Part shown: positions 40,496-52,612 of the stretch, one piece after another
How positions within the stretch are numbered: the stretch's first letter is position 1
How the letters are laid out: each line of letters opens with the position of its first letter
Source of the DNA: Parapristionchus giblindavisi
Taxonomy: Eukaryota > Nematoda > Chromadorea > Rhabditida > Diplogasteridae
Assembly (NCBI GenBank): GCA_943737045.1
Contig: CALSFV010000204.1
Location: forward strand, 1,364,001-1,428,000
DNA: 64,000 nucleotides
Direction: 5' to 3'
The notes under the pieces: generated by a model
What the model saw: the letters and a program-made list of their open reading frames with translations, nothing else
Databases searched by the model: none
Told to the model about the DNA's origin: nothing
Made by a program: the position numbers and the translations under genes

Positions 40496-40899
40496 TGTAA
40501 CGACTCCCGACGTGAGTGTTGTTTGACTTATGGAATACAACGGAGGACGACTACCCTTGCCCTTATTTGGTACAATGGTAGTGTAATACAAAGAAGTATA
40601 TTTATATATATTTATTTATAATATACAATTGGGGATCGTACTGGTTGGTGTGGGGTTTAACCACTGGGATTGCGGTGTGGGGTTTAACCACTGAGATTGG
40701 AGTTGGTTTGGGGGGACTGAATACAAGGAGATTGACGACTCTCTGGATCGGACCGATAAGGTGAAGTGATTGATGATGGAATGGTCTTATATACTAGTGG
40801 CATGAACATAGGAATGATTGGTAATTGGATTATACCAATTTGAATAGTATTATTGCAGAGTAAACTAATCATGAAGGAAAGTAGTGACAAGTCACTACA
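40496..40899. mobile_element. Solo LTR, 404 bp
   Basis: The sequence starts TGTAACGACTCCCG, ends GTCACTACA and is flanked by an exact 5-bp duplication GAACT (40491-40495, 40900-40904). The mirror intron in copy B shows the unoccupied site. TG...CA ends with a 5-bp duplication are diagnostic of LTR retroelement integration. The absence of internal genes indicates recombination between LTRs. Confidence 0.85.
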
Positions 40900-41229
40900 G
40901 AACTCTTGTCAGATCGCTTAAATATTTATCCATTAAGATTTATGATAAGCACCGTGGTTAACGCTTACTGTTACAGCATTATCCCCCACAAATCCGTCAA
41001 TCTCATCGATTGGCATGGCGACAGACATATTTCAAAAGACTTATCTAACAGATATATCCCATCCAGATGCAATAGCTCTTCCATTGCAGGGATGCCTTCG
41101 AGAATGGGATGGGCGTGGCGGTTCTGAGGAATGAGATGGCCGGTCTCGATTACTCGGATGCCATGAAGAAGTACGGTAGTAGTATGGTAGAGCATCGACG
41201 GGGTCAGGATTGTGATAACTAGTGAAATG

Positions 41230-41690
41230 GATGAGTTATGAAAGAGAGAAGAGAAGAAAGTCAATTCATGGTTATTAAAATTTTCATTTAATGATCAGCG
41301 CGAAATTGTGCGGAATAGTCGAAAGAAATTTGATTATATTTCATTGAAATGTCGACATCGTGGGTGGCCAACAATAAACTACGATGTTTATAATTTACCC
41401 TAGTTCACTCGATCGGTTTGGCATATATTTACGGAAAACGTGTAACTTTGTCCTGCACTGTGAGTGCAATCGTTGTATTAATGAATTTTGATCATCTGGT
41501 CTGCTCAGTCAGAATGGAATGTGGGCGTTTGTGCTCCTTCCGTATAATGCAGGTCTCCAATTGACTTTTACTTTATTACTCATCTTTCTCTTCCCACAGC
41601 TTACTGTTAGTGGGGGGGGGGGTATCCCATATGCATATACATCCGTACCCCGTCGTTGATATCTATTCTTTCAACGATTATCTAGACTAG
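41230..41690. other. Unassigned segment replacing NKCC linker exons in copy C
   Basis: At this position copy B has about 1.8 kb holding the exons 29669-31060. Copy C instead has 460 bp unrelated to B and without terminal repeats, including a run of ten G at about 41611. It may mark a deletion repaired with filler DNA. Confidence 0.5.
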
Positions 41691-44030
41691 AAGTCAGTTG
41701 TCGGATGATGAAAATGATGATGATGAAGGAGAAGATGAAGAAGAGGAAGAGGAAGAGGAGGAGGTGGAGGAAGAGGAGCCCGCTAAGGTACTGTAGGAAT
41801 ATTGATTGATTGGAGACGCTTCTTTCTTGGGTTACGGTAGCCTTGCTCGGGTTACGGTAGGTAATCGATAATTTCATCAGGATAACAAGGAGTCGGAGAT
41901 GGAGCGAGGTCAAAGTATTCGCCGTGGGAACACGTTCTCGATGTCTCGACGAAGAAGGTATACGGTAGATTAAGGGAAGGAATATTGATTGAATTGAGGC
42001 GTGTTGATTAGTAGTTAAAGTTCTCTTAGTAGTTTTACTCGATATTTAATGTAGTTAGCTATATGTCACGCTGGAACTACCGTATACGTATCATTTACAC
42101 TTTTGATTGTCATTTATCAACAAAAATTGGTAGTTGAGACAGTTTGGTGCTAATCGATCGAATATCGATTAGTATGACTTCCGTAGTCTAGTCATACAGT
42201 ATTCTAATCGATCGTCTCAGGAAGCGCAAGCAGAAGAAGCAGAAGATCGACGAGAATGAGTGAGAGCGCATGTCACGATAGTGTTTATTGATTGATTGGT
42301 TTTGTTGTTTGGTCTCGTTGTAGTTTGTAGTTTGTGGTCGAGAGAAAGGTCTAACTATTATTTTGAGGTGGTTCTGTGAAAGTATTACACAAGGCAAGAT
42401 TGCATGCTCTAACTAACTTATGTAGTGTTATCGATTATTGATTGATTTATCGATTGATCAATATCAATTAACTACCGTATCGTCGTATCTTTGTCGTAAT
42501 CGTCGTTATGTGTGTTACCGGATTGCAATAATCAATAAATCAATAAGATCTTTTCCAGTTATCGCCGTCCCATTCAAGAGCAGAAGGCGCTGCTCAACTC
42601 GATATCCAAGTTCCAGCGTAAAGTGAAGAAGGTGAGTAGAGTACATACTGTAGTTTGGTCTTTGATCTTTGCCACCATGGTGATTACTGAAGTTCTTTGC
42701 ATTGCTATAACTACAGGGACCACTGTAGTTTGATCTCAGATCATTGATGAATAATATAGTTTGATCTTTGATCTTTACATATATCAGGGCGTAATCGATG
42801 TGTGGTGGCTGTACGACGACGGAGGTCTCACACTACTCATTCCCCATCTACTCACCATACCCAAGAGTTATCTCGAGGTAAGAGCAAATTTTGTGCTGTC
42901 CACACTTGGCCAATCTTTGACCAGCCAAGATGGATTGTTTTTACATGGTGAAGAGAAAGTTCACTGCTTGCTATCTCTATTCAAAACGTGTAGAGCTATT
43001 CAATCGATAATGATCTATCTATCTCTATCAATTAATTAATAAATTAAATCTAATAAATCTTCATACAAAATAAATATCCATTCATCCAGAGTGCTCGTTT
43101 ATAGCCAAAGTAGATGGTTTTTGTTTGTGAAAGTTGACCATTCGCCTGAGGCCAATCGTTTATATTGTAGGGTTCGAAGCTGCGTGTCTTCTCCATCTCG
43201 ACCTCATCGCACACAATGGAGCAGGAACAGCGAGGCTTGGTCGCACTGCTCAGCAAGTTCCGGTATGATCTTTGATCTTTGGTCTATGAACTTTGTAATA
43301 TTTAGTCTTTGATCTCTTGATAACATTATACTTAACTCTTATCTGTTAATTAATCAATCAATATTTCCCTGATTACAGTATTGACTTCTCCGATGTGACC
43401 GTCATATCTGACGTGGGACGCAAGCCGAGCCAGCGAACGTTAGTACTATTGATTTATTGATTTTAGTCTTTAAGCAAAATCATATCTTGACATACGTAAC
43501 ATGTTGCACAGTTCATATACTGAAAATACTGTAATTTAAGATTTTTGAATCAATAATATATCAATCGATAATCAATAAATATTTGTCAGATTGGACGCCT
43601 TCCATGAGTTGATCGCTCCCTATCGAGGAGAGGACGGTGATGACTCGTCCGGACTCATCACTGATTGTTAGTCATGTGCACTTTGATCTTTGATCTGTGT
43701 AGTTTTTATCTTTGATCTGTGTAGTTTGATCTATAATCTTTGCAGCTGAATTGAGTGATCAACGCGAGAAGACGTACAGGCTCCCTGCGCATAGGCGAGC
43801 TGCTCAAGGAGAATTCGGCTGGCGCTGATCTAGTTGTAGCGTAAGTGACCTTTGATCTTTGTAGTTTGATCTCTAATCTTTGATCTCGTTACAGTACTCT
43901 GCCGGTGCCTCGCAAGGGTCTGGTGTCGTCTTCTCTCTATCTCAGTTGGTTGGATATGATGACTCGTGGTCTTCCTCCCACTCTTCTTGTTCGTGGCAAC
44001 CAGACCTCCGTGCTCACATTCTATTCATAG

Positions 44031-44763
44031 ACGACCGCGGCGAACCCCAGACGGGTTTGGTTAGCCTGATGCTATGATCCCTCCCTCACACAATCAGTTA
44101 TGTGTACTGTATCAGTATTCCTTCCGTTAGACTAGCATGCATTCAATCGATATCACCGCAATGTAGTACCGTATTTCTCCCCCATGTGTCCTAACGCGAA
44201 CATATCATGACGGTCTCCTTTCATCAACGACTACCGTATACTCTGTAATATTGATTTTCTTTCCAGTTACTGCCCCCGCACATATCTTTTTTTCTTACTT
44301 GTAGTACTAACACGCTACGTTAGGGTAAACTATACCGTAATGTAGTACCGTAATTCGCCCTGTTTGACCCTTTTATTGTAGAATGCTGTGGTTTATATTC
44401 GTTAGTCCTTTCTTTTTAAGACCCCGCCCCTTTTATGATCTTTGATCTTTTGAGATCTTCAGCAAGAACAATCGTTAGCTATCCTGAGTGTATCTTTAAC
44501 AATCTTCCGGTCATGCATAATGTCGAGCTTCATTTTTCATTAATCCCCCCCTTTTTATCTCTATTTTTCCTCTTTATCTCTCGCCCTCTCTGTTTTACCA
44601 AATTATTTGCAATTTGCTTCAATTAAGTTTCAGTCAATTTCTCTCTCTATCTCAGTTACAGTAATGTTAAAGAAGAGGTACTGTAGTGGGCAACAAAAGG
44701 GAAATAGTCCAATAGTAGACAAAAGTAGGAATCGTTCTATTTGTTATTTTTGATCGATTTGAA
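44031..44763 (+). other. 3' flank of NKCC copy C
   Basis: Non-coding. It matches the reverse complement of 1740-2436. It ends where the foldback element at 44766 is inserted and resumes at 46970. Confidence 0.65.
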
Positions 44764-44765
44764 TA

Positions 44766-46969
44766 ACAAGGATCTCCTGTAAGAATGAAAGAAGCCAACC
44801 CACAGTTTTAAATTTTATCTCACCGATTTGGATGAAACTTGTTTGATTAAATGTAATGAGGGAAATGAAAAGGCCTAGGCACTTGATTTCGCCAAATTTG
44901 CATTTTTATCGATTTTTTGATCTACCACTTCGGGGAGCCATATCTCACTCAAATTTTGAGCTAAAGCAAAAAACATTTTCGTCAATCGACTCGAAATGAA
45001 CTTATCTTGAAGTTACTATGCGAAATGTATGGGCAAAAACGCCATCTTTTACCTGTTTTCTTCGAAAACCCTATTTTCTCAGTACATTATTATTTTTCTC
45101 AAAATTTTTCAACAAAGGGTACGATTTTTATTCGCGATTCTAATTCCCCATCCCCGAATTGAGGTAAGCACATATTTCATCAGCCGTAACTCACGACAAG
45201 CCATATCGATCCTCAGAGTGGACCCGGACTTTGCGTTATTTTCATTCAAAAATGCATTTCTTATATCACCTCTTCTCATTGTCATGCAAATTCGCAATTA
45301 TGGTATACAAATCGATAGATCTCGACGAGCTCTATAAAATGACCTAATAGTAAAAGTCATGAAAGTTGACCGTTTTCAAGATATGCTTGACAATCCGTTT
45401 TTGCACTACCAAATTGCTGTGCAATGCAATCGATTCGCAAAGAAACGTTCTTTGCTTTCTCCAATGTGTTTTTCTAAAATTATTTATTAATAATATTATA
45501 GGAAAGGATAACAAATAAAACAGCCAAAAGGTTTATCTGAGATATTCATCATTGAAAAATACGAATTCTGAAATACGAAACTACTCGTCGATAATTCCGA
45601 TATCGGAATTGGAATGATCGAAAAAATTATCCGGATCATTGATCAGAAATACTCCTTGAGATCACTCCGAACAAAATCATAGATAGCCTCAGCAGTGATC
45701 TCTCTATCATCCTCTTCCACATCGACCTCCTCCTCGATCTGAATCTCTTCCTCCTCCAATTCCATGAGCATATCATCGAGAAGTGCTCTTCTTCTTCTGC
45801 TCCTCACTCCCCCCACTATCTAGTTGCTTCTTCTTCGCTATGACGAGAGTTCTGATGAGGTTCTTGATTTGCTCGTGGGTCATTCTCTCAGCGGGAAGGA
45901 TGCCCACTCTCTCCTTCATTCTCTTATCGGCTTCCTCCGCACGCATTTTCTTGGCATCATTGGAGTACTCGTTGAACAGTGCCGTGACCAGATCCTTCGC
46001 CTTCTTGTTGTACTTACCTTCCTTCTTCGTGATCCTCAGTACCCATCCGATCGGCTTGTTATGATCAGCAGTTTGCTGGTACTTATTGAATGACTCAACG
46101 AGAAGTTCGATTCCCTCTCCTTGCTGCACTTCCTCAAGCATTCGTTTGTAGAGACCGAGGGCGAAATCGTACTGAGATATCTTCTCCGGTCTGATATTGT
46201 GCTGCCCCTTGTCGATGTGCTGGAGGAGATTCGAGCGTCGAATGAAGCTGGAAGAGCACTGACTGCATGCAAAGAGAGGGGAAGAGGGTGTCAGTCTCAT
46301 TGCATTGCACAGCAATTTGGTAGTGCAAAGGATTTTCAAGCATATCTTGAAAACGGTCAACTTTCACGACGTTTACTATTAGGTCATTTTATAGAGCTCG
46401 TCGAGATCTATCGATTTGTATACCATAATTGCGAATTTGCATGACAATGAGAAGAGGTGATATAAGAAATGCATTTTTGAATGAAAATAACGCAGTCCGG
46501 GTCCACTCTGAGGATCGATATGGCTTGTCGTGAGTTACGGAGGATGAAATATGTGCTTACCTCAATTCGGGGATGGGGAATTAGAATCGCGAATAAAAAT
46601 CGAACCCTTTGTTGAAAAATTTTGAGAAAAATAGCATAATGTAGTGAGAAAATAGGTTTTTCGAAGAAAACAGGTAAAAGATGGCGTTTTTGCCCATACA
46701 TTTCGCATAGTAACTTCAAGATCAGTTCATTTCGAGTCGATTGACAAAAAAGTTTTTTGCTTTAGCTCAAAATTTGAGTGAGATATGGCTCCCCGAAGTT
46801 GTAGATCAAAAAATCGATAAAAATACAAATTTGGCGAAATCAAGTGCCTATGCCTTCTCATTTCCCTCATTACAATTAATCAAACAAGTTTCATCCAAAT
46901 CGGTGAGATAAAATTTAAAACTGTCGGGAAAAGGTCTCATTTTCCTACGTTTTTACAGGAGATCCGTGA
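44766..46969. mobile_element. 2.2-kb foldback transposon encoding a zinc-finger protein
   Basis: Inverted terminal repeats of about 670 bp (44766 to about 45436, about 46300 to 46969) begin ACAAGGATCTCCTGTAA and TCACGGATCTCCTGTAA. TA flanks each side. The unoccupied site is seen in the A flank near 1683. The spacer encodes the minus-strand C2H2 protein described separately. A partial copy lies at 1400-1549. TA targets fit the Tc1/mariner or related groups, but no DDE transposase is visible. Confidence 0.8.
45773..46360 (-). CDS. C2H2 zinc-finger protein of the foldback element
   Basis: The 195-residue frame starts inside the terminal repeat. It holds one C2H2 finger at about residues 32-54 (CSQCSSSFIRRSNLLQHIDK then GQH). 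A helical region (QYDFALGLYKRMLEEVQ) follows, then a C-terminal block with NKKAKDLVTALFNEYSND and MTHEQIKNLIRTL. The order finger, basic helices, then a 'QI-N-L' block resembles uncharacterised C2H2 proteins found in repeats of many invertebrates; that comparison is from memory. Directly downstream, one nucleotide out of frame, lies an acidic stretch (LLDDMLMELEEEE to LKEYF, about 45640-45785), so the original protein was probably longer. It is likely the element's DNA-binding or mobilising protein, but no catalytic triad is seen. Confidence 0.6.
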   Translation of the reverse strand: MTVFKICLKILCTTKLLCNAMRLTPSSPLFACSQCSSSFIRRSNLLQHIDKGQHNIRPEKISQYDFALGLYKRMLEEVQQGEGIELLVESFNKYQQTADHNKPIGWVLRITKKEGKYNKKAKDLVTALFNEYSNDAKKMRAEEADKRMKERVGILPAERMTHEQIKNLIRTLVIAKKKQLDSGGSEEQKKKSTSR

Positions 46970-47215
46970 TAAAGAGTGCATTCGCCAGGTCTCAAGAGTT
47001 CTTGTTGTATTTACAATTTCGCAAAAAAAAGAAGGTCACAGCAGGATTAAAGTCAATTATAATAGCTCAATTAAAATGGTAAACTCTGATAAGTTTCACG
47101 GCAGACTATCCATTTATCGAAATGGAATCACAAGAAGGTTTAGGAACATTTGAGGATTCACTTTTTTGTTATCAACTAACGTCATAATTTACAGCTCACA
47201 ATGTCAAATTCATAC
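46970..47215 (+). other. Distal part of the NKCC copy C 3' flank
   Basis: Matches the reverse complement of 1-115 and 1550-1720. It is non-coding and contains the CAAAAAAAAGAAGG tract also found in the A flank. Confidence 0.6.
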
Positions 47216-47224
47216 AATTCTTAT

Positions 47225-47890
47225 CTTATCTATATATCTTCGGGATGGAACCACCATTGCACATTGATCCTCTTGAACTAATCTCGCCATCGAACACGGG
47301 GTTGACCTGGAGAACGGCGTTTGACAAAAGTATATGGAATCCAATACGTGCTGCGTCGTGCCCATCTATCATCTTCCATCTCTCGAATCCTGATCGACCA
47401 TCTACACTTTCTCTTCGTTGCCTCATCAATCCAATCCCGTAAACAAGTCATCCTTCTTATTCGTTCATTGCTCCATCGATCTAGTCGAGTTACTCCTATC
47501 ATCCTTCTTTCCATTTTACGTTGCACAACTCTCAATCTTTCCTTATCACAATATCTTAACGATCATGCTTCGCATCCATATAACACCGTCGATGTAATAC
47601 AACTTTCGAATAATCTTCGTTTTGAGTTCATCGGTAGTAAACGACTGGCAAGCAGGTTAGACAGTTTACTCCAGCTGGTACAGCTGGTACATTGTACTCG
47701 ATGGTCGATGTCCTCGTCAGGGTCTAGAGGAAAGGATATTCTCGATCCGAGATATATTGTACTTTCAACAAAGTTAAAAGTCATTCCATCTATGAGTATG
47801 GGAGAGCGAGTGGTGGTACAAGATGTAAGGAGGTGTGATTTCTTGCTATTGATTTTAAGTCCAACACGGGATGCGTTAATAGTAAGGAAA
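47225..47890 (-). mobile_element. RTE-like non-LTR retrotransposon C-terminal fragment
   Basis: Two minus-strand frames belong together. 47563-47784 encodes VESTIYLGSRIS and RRLFESCITSTVLYGCEA. 47278-47535 encodes RVVQRKMERRMIGVTRLDRW and RRSPGQPRVRWRD. This is the region after the reverse transcriptase core in RTE-type elements. A frame break separates them and the core is missing. Confidence 0.8.
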
Positions 47891-48121
47891 TAATATAATA
47901 TGATCCTTTAGTCGTTCTGTTGTCTTTAATATAAGCACAGTATCGTAGTGCGGGGAAGATGGCTGAGAAAGAGTGTACAAAGTTGCGGATGACCCACCCG
48001 GTGATTCGATGTTTCATAGAGGAGTAATGGACATTGAATATAATGCAAAGTTGATAACAGATACGGGTATTTGGGGAAATTGCATAATTTCCATTCGTGT
48101 AATTAGATTGATGATATTTAA

Positions 48122-48967
48122 GAGGCATGTTCCCTAAGACTCGATCATATTCGACCACCCCTGGACACGAGCGCTAGCAATGGGAACTGGTTGTCCATAC
48201 TTGGGTGTTAGGAGTGTCACCGGTCCTTATTACACAAAACTGCTGAAATTTCCTGTTTGTGCCCTCAGGCTATTAGAAAAAATAATTTAAAAAAAAAACT
48301 TAAAAATCATAATTTCTCAAATTGTTGAGATGAAGTCTAAATATCATGTGCGATACGTCTAAGGTGCACAGAGCTTGCTAATTCACTATTAGCATCGAAT
48401 GTGCGTTGATTCCTAAACCACTTTTTTTACTCAAAATTTTGGTTTTTTCGGACAAATCATCCCTTGTTGTAGTTTGCTCCAGAGTTTTTTGACCAGGTAT
48501 TGTAGCCTAAGCAATTCTGCATCGATTTCACTTAAAATTGGCTTCTTCAAGATAGACCCAGTTCTCGAATTTTTCGATCGAAGTTACGTAATCGATGGTT
48601 TTCCCAAACAAATGCTGTATTTTCCCAACGACTGGTGCGGAATTGTGGCCTACTCAAAGTGTCGAGGTGAGACGAGTAATATGACACAAGAAGCAAATCA
48701 CTTGGATCAATTTGAAACTTTAGATTTTCACGAGGGGGGGGTCATGGTCCGAAAATTTCAAAATTTCTCAAGTTTGAAATGTTTTCATTTATGCGGCTTA
48801 TTGTGAAGTACTAATGAAGTGAATAATATTCAACCAATGCTCAATGGCTGATTTCTCCTTTTAACCATTTTTCGAAAAAAATTCGTTCTGAATTCGTGCG
48901 AAAAATCAGAATTGGGTTTGAATCAGTTTCCAACTTGCTTTCTGTAACATTCTGTCATAGTACTTTA
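48122..48967. mobile_element. Half copy of the TTAA foldback element
   Basis: It begins after TTAA (48118-48121) with GAGGCATGTTCCCTAAGACT and follows one arm of 15193-17164 to the TCATAGTACTTT segment, where the next element begins. The G-run at 48735 replaces the GACCCGG of the other copies. Confidence 0.75.
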
Positions 48968-49781
48968 TAGGGTTGCAGGAACGAGGGCGAATAATTCGTG
49001 CCCCTTGTCAGTCGCTTCCCTTCTCTCTCGGCAATTCGTTTGAGACGCACCCTCTCTCCCCTTCCCTTCGAAGAATTCGACACACCTGCCAGACGGAACG
49101 AATAGTTCGCAGATATTTACGTGATGAAAATCCTCTCCGAAAATCCTGACTGCAAAGAGCCTCGAGGCCGAGTTGGCACTGTACCTGGACCAGTGTGCGA
49201 GTGGAGTGGATGTTCACCATGAGGCGTTGGACTTCTGGCGCCTCCATCACAGGAAATACCCCAGGTAGACTAGGTAGATAGGCATTATTTTTCGTGACTG
49301 TCTCTTCCCATCTACTTGTTTTTGTTTTTGTGTAATTACTTCTGTAAAGAATGATAAAGCAATGTGGAGTAAGACGGAGTAATAGAGTAAGATTCATGGC
49401 TACAGTGAATAATTCAAATTTCTCCCTGAATTCGTAGAACGGATGTAATTTTGTTCGTGGTTATCGTATCGACTTTTTCAAAATTGAATCAGAAGGGGGG
49501 TGATGTGAGCTACAACTTTGCTGTTGACTGCTAAGCTCTCAGATGCGAGGGGAATTAGCCATCTCTTGAAACGTGTCTCATTGGGGGACGAGGCGGAGGG
49601 AGAGGAGGCAGGGACGAGATAAGAATCGAGAGAGTGAGAGAGACCGAATAATTCGGACTGTCCCGAACTATTCGTTCCGTCTGGCAGGTGTGTCGAATTC
49701 TTTGAAGGGAAAGGGGAGAGAGGGTGAGAGATGGGAAAGGGGTGCGAATAATTCGAATTCGAATTCGAACCGGCAACCCTA
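48968..49781. mobile_element. TIR element with TAGGGTTGC ends
   Basis: The ends TAGGGTTGCAGGAACGAGG and TAGGGTTGCCGGTTCGAATT (inverted) bound about 814 bp rich in GAATAATTCG and 'gccagacggaacgaatag' repeats. No clear target duplication is found because the element joins a truncated foldback. A second copy begins at 63441. Confidence 0.6.
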
Positions 49782-50259
49782 ATTCTTTCATCTTTATATT
49801 TCAAATTATTATTAAATATTGATCAATTGATGCAATACAGTACCTTCGCTGAGATTATAACACATTAGAGTTGATTATATTATCTAGGGATTATAAACAG
49901 ATTTATGGGTTACATCGCCTAACTTATGGGTTATAAAGGAAGAATAGATTATATGCGGTTTGCACAGGTAGATTATATGGGGTCGAGTGAACATATTTTA
50001 CTATTCCTATTGCAAACTACATAGCTGACTTATCTCTCACGGCACTCGTGTTGCGTTTTTGAGAAATTTGTTCCTGCTCCGGATTTGTAGGGTAATATTG
50101 TAGTAAGTATCGCGCTAAAAGTAACTTACTGTTTAGTTACTGTTTCGCTATTTCATGAGCATAAAGCGAAAATTACATTAAAAAAAACTAATTTAATTTA
50201 GGCGCGCTACATACTACAATATTACCCTGCAAAACGGGTATTATCGTTATTATTTCTAG
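49782..50259. other. Non-coding interval with a small MITE
   Basis: AT-rich sequence with 'gattata' and 'gggttata' repeats (49850-49960). The MITE at 50089-50228 has AGGGTAATATTGTAG ends. I see no exon convincingly upstream of 50260. Confidence 0.5.
50089..50228. mobile_element. 140-bp MITE
   Basis: Ends AGGGTAATATTGTAGTA and its inverse, with interior CGCTATTTCATGAG shared with 33967-34100. Confidence 0.6.
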
Positions 50260-51856
50260 GGTCGGCGGAGCGATGACGCGATCTGAGACCACGACCGCTA
50301 CAATCGATGCTACCCAGACAGCCGATAGAAGTACTGTGGATGGACTCGTGACCGGCGTTGCCAAACTCAACGTGCAGCCAGCACGGTATACTGGTTAATT
50401 CAATTTATCGTACATAAAGAAGATGTGACCAAATTTGAGTAGTAAAGATCAAAGATCACATTGTTATTAATGAAAGTGGAAGAGATGCTAGCTTTACTAA
50501 TCAAATTTGTGAACGAGAAACTAAATCAAACGCGAAATCAGGATAAACCTTTCGAGATTAATCATTGAAATTCAATTTCAGCTCCTCTACTGGCGTGAAT
50601 AGCTCATTATCATCAACAACGAGGACTTCTAGTCATCCTGACCGCGAACGCTCGCGCCGATCGATGGCTCCTGGCACGACACCATCGGCGCTACCTATGA
50701 CGGGTGGTCGCCCATCGACCACTGCACGTCCTCCAGCAGTCAGAAGACCAGTCCCCAGTGACCGCTCACAGAACATTTGTGAGTCTTTTGTGTTTATTTG
50801 GTGTTTATTTTTCATATAAATCAATAATAGTGCGGTGCACTAACGTAAAGATTTATCTGTCACCAGGCCATTTGTTTGTCGTTTGTTCATATTTTAATTT
50901 TTATTCTTTATTTCTATCACAGCAAATAAGAAGAATATATATTAGACAATTAGCATGTGTTCATGGAGGTCCATAGCGTTGCTGAATTTCTTTTTACTTA
51001 ATTTTTTAAAATTTGAAATATGGAGTGTTGCTTGCAGCTTCATCGTCGATCAATCGCCTGTCCACACCACGTTCGGTAGTCGGCGTTCCATCCGCGACCA
51101 GAAGAAGCGCCGCCGCGCCATCAGCCACTGACGCTACGCCTCGACTCGCCGCAACTTCCGGTCTTCGTCGCTCGTCCGGTCCTACAGTTCCGGTACGTTT
51201 TTGGCGATGTATTGATTGCTTTTGGGATTTATTGATTGTAAATTGATGATATAGTAAGAGTGGGCTTATCATCGATGATAATTTTGTGATAGACGTAGCG
51301 GCCGAAACACCATAAAGCACATTATTAACTAATATATCACTCTCATAATCTTTTCCTAACGTGCAAGTTAACCCAATTATAGTACATCTAATTACATTAC
51401 TAATTTAATTGATGGAATAATATTTTGAATTGTGTTCTCAGGCGAACCCACCGCGTCGTTTGCCGCCACCAACTGCCTCAACTACTGTAGGCACTGCCGA
51501 CCGTGACACCTCTCGTTCCCCTAAGGTCGACATCAACTCGCTAGTCGCCCGTCTCTCACAGCCGCTCACTACTCGAGCCAGTAGAACGTACGGTATTCTA
51601 ACAAGGTTACTGTAGCAATGGTTCGTGTTAGCCATTACTGTACTCGTCTAGTAATAGATTGTTACTTTATGAAGTTGTTTCGCTTTCTTTATTCATCGAT
51701 TGATATTGTAGAGTTGCCGTCGGTAACACGCATGGACTGTCGATGCCGGTGCGTCCTCGTTCGGGTTCCGCTCTCGCTACGCGTCCAATGACGGAGACGC
51801 GGTTGTATCGCGTCCGGCCAGCGCCTCCGCGAAAGACGCGAGCGTTGTTGGGGTAG
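50260..51856 (+). CDS. Ser/Thr/Arg/Pro-rich disordered protein, five exons
   Basis: Exons 50260-50385, 50582-50778, 51038-51192, 51442-51587 and 51712-51856 have consistent splice phases and standard GT/AG sites. They give an open frame ending in RKTRALLG and TAG. A first in-frame ATG at 50273 would give about 252 residues. An acceptor-like TTTCTAG just upstream suggests that earlier exons may exist and be displaced by the transposons. The sequence is dominated by Ser, Thr, Pro, Arg and Ala (for example RTSSHPDRERSRRSMAPG, LPPPTAS and SLVARLSQPL), strongly basic, with no membrane segment or recognisable domain. It could be the disordered tail of a cytoskeletal or signalling protein, but nothing in the sequence decides this. 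Confidence 0.65.
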
Positions 51857-52612
51857 GAGTCGTCGATTCGAGCACTGCTGTTGATACTGTAACCATTATG
51901 TAGATTATCTTGCCTATCTAAAGTCACATTGTATTCCCTGTCCGGGATCTCTTCATATCACACACTATTTCGCTTGTTCCCTGATACCGATTGAACACTG
52001 AATGGTGAAGAGACCTCTGATGAAGGGTTGTGGCACCTTTAATGACTTGTATATTGTACATAATTATTTGTACATTGTATATCAAATCCATATCGATAGT
52101 TATAGAGTTTTTTCTATCCCAGTTTATCTATAGTTTGTCCATCATATTGATCTGTATTAATGTACACTACTGTATTATGAGTTGATATTTAATCGATTCA
52201 CTTGCGTTGTGCATATTTTGATAAACATTTTATCGAATCGAATGCTTGGCGATGTTTTTTTGTTGGGCATAAGACTACAACCTGTGCCTTTTTTTACAAT
52301 TTGAAAAAAATATCTGCGAATTCATTTCCAAGTGAGATAGATAGTAGATGTAGTAACAGTGTGAGCTACTGTTACGAAGAATAATGAGAGAGTAATCAAA
52401 ACTGACAACCGCGATTACTCAACTTCGCCATTACTTTCCCATTAAGTGACTAGAGAAAATGAGTGAGGTGGGGAGAGATATTTATATAGGTAAAGTTAGA
52501 GAGGAAACAGGCAGAGATAGAGACGAACCTACAATCGATTAGTAATACAAAACTAATCAGTGGATATTTCCTCTATATCTTCTTCATATATGGTATCAAC
52601 GATTACGCTGTC
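51857..52612. promoter_or_regulatory. Intergenic region and probable promoter of the receptor-like gene
   Basis: No coding potential. A TATA-like TTTATATAGG lies at 52481-52490. The block 52397-52612 is repeated upstream of the paralogue (60058-60248), with shared stretches such as CAATCGATTAGTAATACAA and CTCTATATCTTCTTCATATA just before the start codon. The promoter-proximal region was thus included in the tandem duplication. Confidence 0.5.

Noticed and set aside
45783..46093. Plus-strand frames of 89-93 residues in the foldback spacer
   Set aside because: They are shadows of the minus-strand zinc-finger gene, which has the recognisable C2H2 motif.
47321..47893. 190-residue plus-strand frame
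   Set aside because: Antisense of an RTE C-terminal region whose minus-strand frames match retroelement motifs.
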